Below, piece by piece: positions 1 through 7,123 of a stretch of DNA of 16,440 nucleotides. Source of the stretch: Ignavibacteriaceae bacterium. Its GTDB lineage: Bacteria > Bacteroidota > Ignavibacteria > Ignavibacteriales > Ignavibacteriaceae. A program made the position numbers and the translations under genes. Position 1 is the first letter of the stretch. Every line of letters starts with the position of its first letter. Below the pieces are notes generated by a model that did not search any database, was not told the DNA's origin, and was given only the letters and a program-made list of their open reading frames with translations. The DNA lies in the NCBI GenBank assembly GCA_025449775.1, contig JANWIS010000119.1, forward strand, positions 1 to 16,440, given 5' to 3'.

Positions 1-579
1 AAAAAAGATGTCTATAAAGTTTTAACATTTGCTGAAAAACCAAACTATGACACTGCAGTAAATTTTATCAAGAGCGGAGATTTTTTCTGGAACAGCGGAA
101 TGTTTATCTGGAGCATCGATACTCTTCTCGATGAAATGAAAATTCATATGCCGGATCTTTATGAAGGACTTAATCGGATTAGAGATGGACTACGTTCATC
201 AGATTTTCCGGAGCTGCTGTCAAATATTTATGGTCAACTCAGAAGTGTTTCTATTGACTATGGAATTATGGAAAAGTCAGATAAAGTTTTTTTAGTTAAA
301 GGAAAATTTCCATGGAGCGATGTTGGAAGCTGGGAAGCAGTTTACCAGCTTAATGATAAAGACAATGATGGAAATGTTAAAGTAGGGAATACATACACTG
401 ATATGGTACTGGATTCGTATATTTATTCACCTGATAAGTTCACAGCAGTCATTGGTCTGGATAACGTAATTGTTATCAATTCTGATGATGCATTACTTAT
501 TTGCAGAAGAGACAAATCACAGGACGTTAAAAACATAATCGATTACCTTAAACTCAACAAACTAAATGATCATATATAG
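1..579 (+). CDS. manC: Mannose-1-phosphate guanylyltransferase, C-terminal part (5' end outside window)
   Basis: Makes GDP-mannose from mannose 1-phosphate and GTP in the cytoplasm, feeding mannose- or fucose-containing surface glycans. The frame is open from the first base, so the gene starts before the window; 192 codons are visible. Near its left end the fragment carries the family motif FFWNSGMFIWS, the sugar-phosphate-binding part of the nucleotidyltransferase fold. Further on are YGIMEKSDKV and FPWSDVGSWEAV, both typical of GDP-mannose pyrophosphorylases. The end, with VIGLDNVIVINSDDALLI, is the usual beta-helix-like tail. There is no room for the phosphomannose isomerase domain of bifunctional type II enzymes, so this is the short form. 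The stop is 11 bases before the next gene, so co-transcription is likely. The family is clear; the symbol is conventional. Confidence 0.92.
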   Translation, partial: KKDVYKVLTFAEKPNYDTAVNFIKSGDFFWNSGMFIWSIDTLLDEMKIHMPDLYEGLNRIRDGLRSSDFPELLSNIYGQLRSVSIDYGIMEKSDKVFLVKGKFPWSDVGSWEAVYQLNDKDNDGNVKVGNTYTDMVLDSYIYSPDKFTAVIGLDNVIVINSDDALLICRRDKSQDVKNIIDYLKLNKLNDHI

Positions 580-590
580 ACTGTTTTCAA

Positions 591-1229
591 ATGAAGAAGG
601 TAATTACCGAGAGTGATATTCTGGAGCTCGAAAAAAAAGGAATAAAGACAATAATAAAATATAAAGATTCTGTTTTCACACCACTTGCATTAGACCGTAT
701 CCATTCTTCACGTTTTACTATAATTGAAAAAGACACTGTTCAAAAAAATCAATCCGATCAATCAGTCGGAAATAAAAACAATCCCGGAAAAAGAATAGCT
801 ATTGGAAGTGATCATACCGGATTCAGATTAAAAAATATTTTGCTCAAAATTTTAACTGAAAAAGGATTCACCATTACTGATCTTGGAACTTATGATGAAA
901 AGCCGTGTGATTATCCTGACTTTGCAAAAAAAGTTGCTGACAATGTTTCATTAGGTGAAAGTGATTTCGGGATTTTAATTGATGCAACAGGAATTCCTTC
1001 TGCAATTACCGCAAATAAAATCAAAGGAATACGGGCAGCAACTTGTTATGATACATTCAGTGCAAAAAGTTCGCGTGCTCATAACGACGCAAATATTTTA
1101 GTCGTTGGCTCAAGAGCTCTTGGTGATGAATCAATCAAACTCATTGTTGATGAATGGCTGTCGACTTCCTTTGAAGGAGGAAGACATCAGAAAAGATTGG
1201 ATAAAATCAGTGACATCGAAAATACTTAA
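591..1229 (+). CDS. RpiB/LacA/LacB-family sugar-phosphate isomerase with N-terminal extension and altered active-site loop
   Basis: Residues 67-212 are a full RpiB-type ribose-5-phosphate isomerase fold. The family's Asp-His pair is present (SDH, D74/H75), as are the YP of CDYPD, the SRAHND segment (H164) and the phosphate-binding GGRHQKR near the end. In E. coli RpiB the loop reads ICGTG and its Cys is the proton-transfer base; here it is IDATGIP, with D131 in place of Cys and Pro in place of a Gly. Residues 1-48 are an extra segment (ITESDILELEKKG, then TPLALDR). By memory it resembles N-terminal segments of some microcompartment-associated enzymes such as EutT. A low-complexity linker (50-66) joins the two parts. 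No shell-protein gene is visible here. The fold is certain, but the substrate (ribose 5-phosphate or another aldose phosphate) is not. Confidence 0.85.
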   Translation: MKKVITESDILELEKKGIKTIIKYKDSVFTPLALDRIHSSRFTIIEKDTVQKNQSDQSVGNKNNPGKRIAIGSDHTGFRLKNILLKILTEKGFTITDLGTYDEKPCDYPDFAKKVADNVSLGESDFGILIDATGIPSAITANKIKGIRAATCYDTFSAKSSRAHNDANILVVGSRALGDESIKLIVDEWLSTSFEGGRHQKRLDKISDIENT

Positions 1230-1317
1230 CCAGATCCAAAGGCTAACTGATTTATTGATTTTGATATAATTCGCAGATAGATTAATTTTCTTCCCAAAGA
1301 AACCGGAAAATAAATTT

Positions 1318-1371
1318 GCTTCAAGCCTGTTGAAGCTCACCATTAAATAATTCGATTGAAAATCAATTATT
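1318..1371 (+). repeat. Two inverted repeats (possible RNA hairpins) ahead of pyrK
   Basis: The 156-base gap between the isomerase gene and pyrK contains two potential stem-loops. The first has arms GCTTCAA (1318-1324) and TTGAAGC (1330-1336) around a 5-base loop. The second has outer arms AATAATT (1346-1352) and AATTATT (1365-1371), a bulged C at 1353, and inner arms GATT/AATC around GAA. Neither is followed by a T-run, so they do not look like Rho-independent terminators. The second ends 14 bases before the TTG start of pyrK. A regulatory role is possible but is inference. Confidence 0.35.
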
Positions 1372-1385
1372 GGAATTGACCTAGC

Positions 1386-2147
1386 TTGTACATATTAAAT
1401 GCCCCTCTTGAAAAAGTAATAGAATTAGACCACAACATTTATCTTCTTAAAGTTCATTCACCTGAGATAACTTCGAATATTAATCCCGGACAATTTTTAA
1501 ACATCAGAGTATCTGATAAACTGGCTCCTTTATTAAGAAGACCATTTAGTGTTTGTGATGTTGAAGGTGAGTACATTTATTTGATGTTCAATATTTTAGG
1601 AGAGGGTACAAGCATACTTGCTCACAAACCAAAAGGTTCAACAATAGATATTTTAGGACCGCTTGGAAACGGTTTCGACTTGAGTGGTAACTTTGATACA
1701 GCCGTAATTGTTGCAGGCGGATTAGGTGCTGCTCCTTTTCCATTTGTTACAAGAAAACTTAATGGTAAAAAAGATATTCTCACCTTTATTGGGGGAAGAT
1801 CAAAAGTAGATGTGATCACTTACAATTTAAAAAATATTAGAGAAGCCACAGATGATGGTTCACTGGGTTTGAAAGGAAATGTTGTTCAACTGCTAGAAAA
1901 AAATATTGAACTATTGAAATCAAAGAAGACTAAGTTTTTTGCCTGCGGACCAACAATGATGTTAAGAGCTTTAAAAGAATTTTGTATTAAAAATAATTTT
2001 GATTGTGCTGTTTCAACTGAATGCGTAATGGCTTGCGGATTTGGAATCTGCCAGGGATGTCCGATCGAATCAACACAGCAGCATGAAGAATATTTACTTG
2101 TTTGCAAAGATGGACCTGTGTTTAATATTAAAGATGTTGAGATATGA
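1386..2147 (+). CDS. pyrK: Dihydroorotate dehydrogenase B, electron-transfer subunit
   Basis: FAD and [2Fe-2S] subunit that passes electrons from PyrD (class 1B) to NAD+ in pyrimidine synthesis; cytoplasmic. The FAD-binding motif RRPFS is at residues 51-55 with GEGTS at 72. The nucleotide-binding glycine motif AGGLGAAP is at 110-117, and FACGPT, typical of ferredoxin-reductase folds, is at 185-190. The iron-sulfur ligands follow as C217, C222, C225 and C240 (ACGFGICQGC ... LVC), with the family's spacing. The length of 253 residues is normal. The start is TTG: an in-frame TGA lies at 1377-1379 and the next in-frame ATG is about 65 codons in, so no standard start is available. The stop overlaps the pyrD start by four bases (ATGA), indicating translational coupling. 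Confidence 0.93.
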   Translation: MYILNAPLEKVIELDHNIYLLKVHSPEITSNINPGQFLNIRVSDKLAPLLRRPFSVCDVEGEYIYLMFNILGEGTSILAHKPKGSTIDILGPLGNGFDLSGNFDTAVIVAGGLGAAPFPFVTRKLNGKKDILTFIGGRSKVDVITYNLKNIREATDDGSLGLKGNVVQLLEKNIELLKSKKTKFFACGPTMMLRALKEFCIKNNFDCAVSTECVMACGFGICQGCPIESTQQHEEYLLVCKDGPVFNIKDVEI

Positions 2148-3061
2148 ACGCAATTGATCTTTCTGTAAATATCGGTTCACTTAAACTTCGTAACCCGATT
2201 TTGCTAGCATCGGGAACTGTTGGATATGGAAATGAAATGTCTGAATTTACAGATCTCAACTTAATCGGCGGGATTGTTACAAAATCTTTAAGTCTGAAAC
2301 CAAGAAAAGGAAATCCACCACAGAGAATATTAGAAACTCCGGCAGGAATGTTGAATGCAATTGGACTTACAAACGTAGGTGTTGAAGTATTTCTGAAAGA
2401 AAAAATTCCTTTCTTAAAAAAGTTTGATGTCCCGCTGATTTGCAACATTGCTGCTAGTACTATTGAAGAATATGTGGAATGTACACGGATACTTACAGAA
2501 GAACCAACGATCAAGGCATTTGAAATAAATGTCTCTTGCCCGAATGTTAAAGAAGGCGGATTAATGTTCGGGAATGATTTAAGTGCTGTTGCAAAAATAA
2601 CTGAGCAAGTCAGAGCCAATACAAATAAGATGCTGATCATCAAATTATCACCCAATGTTTCATACATTGCACCATTTGCAAAAGCTGCAAAAGAAAATGG
2701 TGCTGATGCCGTGTCTGCCATAAATACCTTGGTTGGTACAGCTTTTAATATTTTTAACCGGAAACCAAAAATGTATAATGTCACCGGCGGTTTATCCGGA
2801 CCAGCCATAAAACCAATTGCACTAGCCAAAGTTTTTGAAATTTCATAATCAGTATATATACCTATAATAGGTTCCGGTGGAATTATGGAGTGGAAAGATG
2901 TAATTGAATTTATGATTGCCGGTGCTTCAGCTGTTCAGCTTGGTACAATAAATTTTATCGACCCAAGTGCACCCGTTAAAATAATTAAACAGCTTGAACA
3001 ATACTGCAATCAAATGAAGATTGAAAAAATTTCATCGCTAACAGCTTCATACATTATTTAA
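2144..3061 (+). pseudogene. pyrD: Dihydroorotate dehydrogenase, class 1B catalytic subunit, interrupted by one in-frame TAA
   Basis: Catalytic FMN subunit partnered with PyrK; oxidises dihydroorotate to orotate. The first 234 codons hold the substrate/FMN motifs: ASGTVGYG (22-29), TKSLS (46-50), NAIGLTN (71-77) and the catalytic-base region INVSCPN with C132. A TAA stands at 2846-2848. The same frame then stays open for 70 codons to a TAA at 3059-3061 and encodes the missing end of the protein, including the FMN-phosphate loop IPIIGSGGI and AGASAVQLGT. Counted through, the gene is about 305 residues, normal for the family, and ends 4 bases before folC. Homologues commonly have Lys near this position, so AAA to TAA is a simple explanation. 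It could be a base-call error, a real nonsense mutation or, much less likely, read-through. If real, the 234-residue product lacks part of the barrel and should be inactive. Confidence 0.9.
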
Positions 3062-3065
3062 ATAA

Positions 3066-4319
3066 ATGGATGTCGAAACTTCTCTAAAAAAATTATTCTC
3101 ACTTCATACGTTCGGAATAAAATTAGGTTTGGAAAACATAACTGGATTTCTGAATCATCTGAATAATCCACAACTTCACCTCAAAACAATTCATGTTGCA
3201 GGATCAAACGGAAAGGGAAGCACATCATCATTCATTTCCAGCATCCTGCAAGAAAATGGTTTTAAAACCGGATTGTACACTTCACCTCATTTCGTAAAAT
3301 TTAATGAGAGGATTGTAATAAACGGAAAACAGATCGATGATGAATATGTTGCCAGGTTCATTTCTGATTATGAAAAATATATTGATGCTCATCAACTTAC
3401 TTTCTTCGAAGTTATAACCGCGATGGCTTTCAAATATTTTTATGATAAGCAAACCGATTATTGCGTTATTGAAACGGGGTTAGGCGGCCGCTTGGATGCG
3501 ACTAATGTTTTAAATCCTCTGGCTGTGGTGATTACAACAATCAGTCTTGAGCATACAAATGTTCTGGGTGACACAATCAGTCAGATCGCAACTGAGAAAG
3601 CTGCTATAATCAAAAATGGAACTAAAGTATTTATTGGTAAACTTGATTATGTGGCAGAAAAAATAATACAGGATAAATGTTCTGAATCCGGAAGCACGTT
3701 TTTTCGTTTGTTAGATTTTATTGTTCAGAATGAAAATGAATTTAAAATACAAATCAATGAGCAAAAACCTTTGAGGATTGATCCTCCACTCAAAGGATTT
3801 TATCAAAAATATAATTCAGCACTTGCAGTGCTTGTACTGGCTAAAACATTTTTGATTAAAGATGAAGCAGTATATTTAAAAGGAATATCGAATGTAGCTA
3901 AAAACACAGGTTTAAATGGACGGTATGAATATTTCCATAAAAACCCAACAATTATTTTTGATTCGGCTCACAATCCTGAGGGAGTTGAAAATTTTCTGAA
4001 TGAATTCAAACTTGAAGCATTTTCATATAGTAAAAGAACATTGCTCTTTGGCGCAATGAAGGATAAAGCTATCCTCGATATGCTCAAACCTCTTTCAAAT
4101 TACATTGATCAAATCTTTTTGACAGAAATCAATTATGAGAGAGCAGCCAGTGTTTCCGAGTTATCTGATATTTGTAAAAGGAATAATATAAAGGGAACGA
4201 CTATTAAAAAGCCTGCAGACTTTGTTAACGAGTTCAGGTCTAAGCCGGAAAACCAGTGTCTTGTAGTGCTTGGAAGTATGTATTTGCTTGGCGAAATAAA
4301 AGCTGTTCTGGATAGTTAG
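3066..4319 (+). CDS. folC: Folylpolyglutamate synthase / dihydrofolate synthase
   Basis: Mur-ligase-family enzyme that adds glutamate to dihydropteroate and/or to folates with ATP. The P-loop GSNGKGST is at residues 46-53 and is followed by YTSPHFVKFNERI, the folate-binding and omega-loop region. ETGLGGRLDATNV (about 136-148) and LEHTNVLGDT (about 158-167) are standard central-domain signatures. GRYEYF and IIFDSAHNPEGVENF mark the C-terminal domain. The 417-residue length is typical. The ATG lies 4 bases after the downstream in-frame stop of pyrD, so it is probably co-transcribed with pyrK and pyrD. Whether it is mono- or bifunctional cannot be told from sequence alone. Confidence 0.94.
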   Translation: MDVETSLKKLFSLHTFGIKLGLENITGFLNHLNNPQLHLKTIHVAGSNGKGSTSSFISSILQENGFKTGLYTSPHFVKFNERIVINGKQIDDEYVARFISDYEKYIDAHQLTFFEVITAMAFKYFYDKQTDYCVIETGLGGRLDATNVLNPLAVVITTISLEHTNVLGDTISQIATEKAAIIKNGTKVFIGKLDYVAEKIIQDKCSESGSTFFRLLDFIVQNENEFKIQINEQKPLRIDPPLKGFYQKYNSALAVLVLAKTFLIKDEAVYLKGISNVAKNTGLNGRYEYFHKNPTIIFDSAHNPEGVENFLNEFKLEAFSYSKRTLLFGAMKDKAILDMLKPLSNYIDQIFLTEINYERAASVSELSDICKRNNIKGTTIKKPADFVNEFRSKPENQCLVVLGSMYLLGEIKAVLDS

Positions 4320-4325
4320 ATTAGC

Positions 4326-4354
4326 TTGACATTTAAGAATTTAAGATTTATGTT
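4326..4354 (+). promoter_or_regulatory. rho: Candidate promoter for rho, giving a leader of about 150 bases
   Basis: TTGACA (4326-4331) and TATGTT (4349-4354) are separated by 17 bases, in the gap after folC. Transcription from here would leave roughly 150 bases before the rho ATG. The leader holds a small inverted repeat, CTGGT (4431-4435) and ACCAG (4442-4446). The spacer contains a tandem TTTAAGAA-type repeat. The match is to the general sigma-70 pattern; this phylum often uses a different consensus, so this is only a candidate. Confidence 0.35.
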
Positions 4355-4508
4355 TCGGTGAGCCGCAAATACCTATCAAGAAATTAAACAAGATTGTTAT
4401 CATTAATTGATTATTCCCCAAACGCACAGGCTGGTAAATGAACCAGTTAAACTTATTATGTTAAACTATTTTGCCTTCATTTGACAACAACTACTCAGGG
4501 TTAATATT

Positions 4509-5762
4509 ATGCCAATGGATATATCCGAACTCAAATCAAAAAAAATTGTAGAGCTTAACGATATTGCAAAAGACCTGGGAATTGCAGGTTACAGCGATCT
4601 TCGTAAACAGGAGCTTATCTTTAAAATCCTCGAAGCTCAGACTTCAAAGGACGGTCTTACATTCTCAAAAGGTGTTCTTGAAGTTCTTCCGGATGGATAC
4701 GGATTTCTCCGTTCTTCCGATTACAATTATTTACCTTCACCGGATGATATCTATGTGTCGCCGTCACAGATAAAAAAATTCAGCTTACGTACGGGAGATT
4801 TTGTAAGCGGACAGGTCAGACCTCCAAAAGAAGGTGAAAGATTTTTTGCTCTTCTCAGAGTTGAAGCAGTAAATGGTTTAGCTCCGGAAAATATCCGCGA
4901 AAGAACTTTATTCGATAACCTTATTCCAGTTTATCCGACGAAAAAAATAAATTTGGAAACTGCACCTGGTGAATATTCAATGAGAGTAATGGATATGCTT
5001 GCACCAATCGGTAAAGGTCAAAGAGGATTAATTGTGTCTCCTCCGAAAAGCGGTAAGACTGTATTGCTTCAGAAAATTGCAAACTCCATTACAAGAAATC
5101 AACCTGAAATTAAATTGATAGTATTATTAATTGATGAACGTCCTGAAGAAGTAACTGATATGGAACGTTCGGTACAGGGTGAAGTTATTAGTTCTACATT
5201 TGATGAACCAGCTGACAGACATGTTCAGGTAGCAGACATGGTTATTGAAAAAGCAAAACGTATGGTTGAAGCAAATGAACATGTAGTTATTTTGTTGGAT
5301 AGTATTACAAGATTAGCAAGAGCTCATAACATTGTTGTTCCTCACAGCGGTAGAATTCTTTCAGGCGGAGTTGATTCAAATGCATTGCATAAACCAAAAC
5401 GATTTTTTGGAGCAGCTAGAAATACAGAAGATGGAGGAAGTCTTACAATTATCGCCACAGCTTTAATCGATACGGGAAGCCGTATGGATGATGTTATATT
5501 TGAAGAATTTAAAGGAACCGGTAATATGGAGCTTGTTCTGAATCGTGATCTGAGTGACAGAAGAATTTTTCCGGCTATTGATGTAAACCGGTCAGGTACA
5601 AGAAGAGAAGATTTATTGTTGAAAGAAGATGAACTTGGAAAAATCTGGATACTCAGAAAAATTCTTAGTGACTTTAGTCCTGTTGAAGCAATGGAATTTT
5701 TGATTGATAAAATCAGAGGAACAAAGAACAACAAAGATTTTCTTAACAATATGAATAGTTAA
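4509..5762 (+). CDS. rho: Transcription termination factor Rho
   Basis: Hexameric RNA-dependent ATPase that releases transcripts from RNA polymerase. Residues 6-43 are the Rho N-terminal helical domain. The cold-shock-like RNA-binding domain follows (about 55-123; GVLEVLPDGYGFLRS, then DDIYVSPSQI). The ATPase core has Walker A SPPKSGKTV (177-185), DERPEEVTDM with the catalytic Glu, and Walker B VVILLD (259-264). It also has the secondary RNA-contact Q-loop SGGVDSNALHKPKRFFGAARN region at 285-305 and the arginine-finger segment RSGTRREDLL (361-370). Its 417 residues compare with 419 in E. coli, and there is no insertion between the domains. An AGGG 8 bases before the ATG supports this start; a second ATG two codons on is possible. 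All key residues are present. Confidence 0.97.
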   Translation: MPMDISELKSKKIVELNDIAKDLGIAGYSDLRKQELIFKILEAQTSKDGLTFSKGVLEVLPDGYGFLRSSDYNYLPSPDDIYVSPSQIKKFSLRTGDFVSGQVRPPKEGERFFALLRVEAVNGLAPENIRERTLFDNLIPVYPTKKINLETAPGEYSMRVMDMLAPIGKGQRGLIVSPPKSGKTVLLQKIANSITRNQPEIKLIVLLIDERPEEVTDMERSVQGEVISSTFDEPADRHVQVADMVIEKAKRMVEANEHVVILLDSITRLARAHNIVVPHSGRILSGGVDSNALHKPKRFFGAARNTEDGGSLTIIATALIDTGSRMDDVIFEEFKGTGNMELVLNRDLSDRRIFPAIDVNRSGTRREDLLLKEDELGKIWILRKILSDFSPVEAMEFLIDKIRGTKNNKDFLNNMNS

Positions 5763-5845
5763 GTACTTACACATCCGGTATATATATCCAATAATACCTT
5801 GATTATTAAAAGATTATTAAGAAATTTTCAATAAAAAAAATCAAA

Positions 5846-7123
5846 GTGAAAAAATTCTTATTCATCTTTCCACTACTTAATATATTTACATTTGGCCAGC
5901 CGAATAATCCTAACATTCTTCCAAAACCTGAGTTTCCTTTCCAATCAGAAATAATCAGCTTTCAAACTGTCGAAGAAGATTTTTCAATAAATTACATTTA
6001 CAAAATACCATATAAAATTCTTGTTTTTGAAAGAGAAGGGAATAGTTATAAAGCAAATTTCCGTGTAATTGTTGAGGTTACTGACAATGATTCAAAGCTT
6101 ATTTCAAGGGAGATTAAAGACAATAATATTTCCGTTGAAAATTTTGAGGCAACAAGTGAACCTGATCTTTTACTTCAGGATTGTATAAATTTCAGATTGA
6201 ATGTTGGTGAATATAAAATTACTGCAATAATTTCAGATTTAAATTCTACCGGAGAATTACGTTTAGATCAGGACGAACTAAACCTTACGGAAATTCAAAC
6301 TAAAAATGTTCTATCCCCATTGTTGATCAAATCCAGGGAGATTAATTGCAATGATAGTAAAGCATTTATTCTTTCAAACACAGGGGGTAAAATTCCATTC
6401 AGCAGTGAAAGCTATCATTTGGTTTTGCCAGTGACTGATACTTCTATTCAAGATCTTGAGGTAGAAATACTAAATAATGATGAACAGATATTTTCTGGAG
6501 CTGTGAATGAATCATACATAATGAATTTGGGAATATCTGGTTGTGATGAAAATGTTGTATTAACATCTTCAAGCATAAACACTGCTTGTAAATATTTTAT
6601 TATCAGAAATTTAAATGACAGGCTTAAAGAAGGAGAGTTAGTTCTCAGCATCAAAAATGAAGTTAACTCAATAGACGAAGAATATAATTTAAGAGTGATT
6701 TGGTTCGGCAAGCCATTTTCTTTAAGCAATCCGGAAAAAGCATTAGAACTATTAAGTTATGTTGAGCCTGATTCAGTTGTTTCGCGATTGCTTGATTCTA
6801 AAAGTTCTGATTATCTGAAAGTTCTGAATGAACATTGGCATAAGTTTGATCCAACTCCATCGACAAACTATAACGAAATTATGTTTGAATACTATAACCG
6901 TATTGACTATGCTATACAAGAATTCAAAGGATTAAACAAGGAGAACGGTGCACGATCTGACCGAGGAATGATTTATATCAGGTATGGAAATCCGGAAAAA
7001 ATAGAACGCTCTTCTAATCCTCAGGGATTTGTGCTTGAGACCTGGACGTATCAGAACCCTGAAAGAAAATTTACTTTTATAGATAAAAAAGGAACGGGTA
7101 ATTTTACTTTGATAGATGATTGA
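5846..7123 (+). CDS. Secreted GWxTD-domain protein
   Basis: GWxTD-domain proteins are found mainly in Bacteroidetes/Chlorobi and Acidobacteria and have no settled biochemical role. The N-terminus has a signal peptide (KKFLFIFPLLNIFTFG, cut near residue 17-18), so the protein is exported. Residues about 30-290 look all-beta. The domain lies at about 325-425: WHKFDPTPSTNYNE (331-344), EYYNRIDYAIQEF, then RGMIYIRYGNPEKIE and the tail ETWTYQNPERKFTF. The eponymous GWxTD motif is degenerate, reading GARSD at 368-372. The start is GTG at 5846, the only initiation codon that gives a clean signal peptide. The stop TGA shares its last base with the pdxA ATG. It begins 83 bases after rho. The domain call is from recognised motifs; function is unknown. 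Confidence 0.82.
   Translation: MKKFLFIFPLLNIFTFGQPNNPNILPKPEFPFQSEIISFQTVEEDFSINYIYKIPYKILVFEREGNSYKANFRVIVEVTDNDSKLISREIKDNNISVENFEATSEPDLLLQDCINFRLNVGEYKITAIISDLNSTGELRLDQDELNLTEIQTKNVLSPLLIKSREINCNDSKAFILSNTGGKIPFSSESYHLVLPVTDTSIQDLEVEILNNDEQIFSGAVNESYIMNLGISGCDENVVLTSSSINTACKYFIIRNLNDRLKEGELVLSIKNEVNSIDEEYNLRVIWFGKPFSLSNPEKALELLSYVEPDSVVSRLLDSKSSDYLKVLNEHWHKFDPTPSTNYNEIMFEYYNRIDYAIQEFKGLNKENGARSDRGMIYIRYGNPEKIERSSNPQGFVLETWTYQNPERKFTFIDKKGTGNFTLIDD

Noticed and set aside
1131..1343. Minus-strand frame of 70 codons overlapping the end of the isomerase gene and the gap before pyrK
   Set aside because: Half of it is antisense to conserved RpiB sequence and there is no supporting start signal.
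2128..2829. Open frame of about 230 codons antisense to pyrD
   Set aside because: It lies opposite a gene with unmistakable family motifs and its translation resembles nothing; long antisense frames are common opposite AT-rich coding sequence.
2846..2848. Genetic code change or stop-codon recoding at TAA in pyrD
   Set aside because: Other genes here (for example rho, folC and the 37-residue gene) use TAA or TAG as normal stops, and UAA has no known selenocysteine or pyrrolysine use.
4479..4508. TTGACA-like box just before rho
   Set aside because: A -10 box at normal spacing would overlap the rho start codon, so the transcript would lack the ATG.
5342..5749. Open frame of 135 codons antisense to rho
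   Set aside because: It mirrors conserved Rho coding sequence and has no signal peptide, motif or ribosome binding site.
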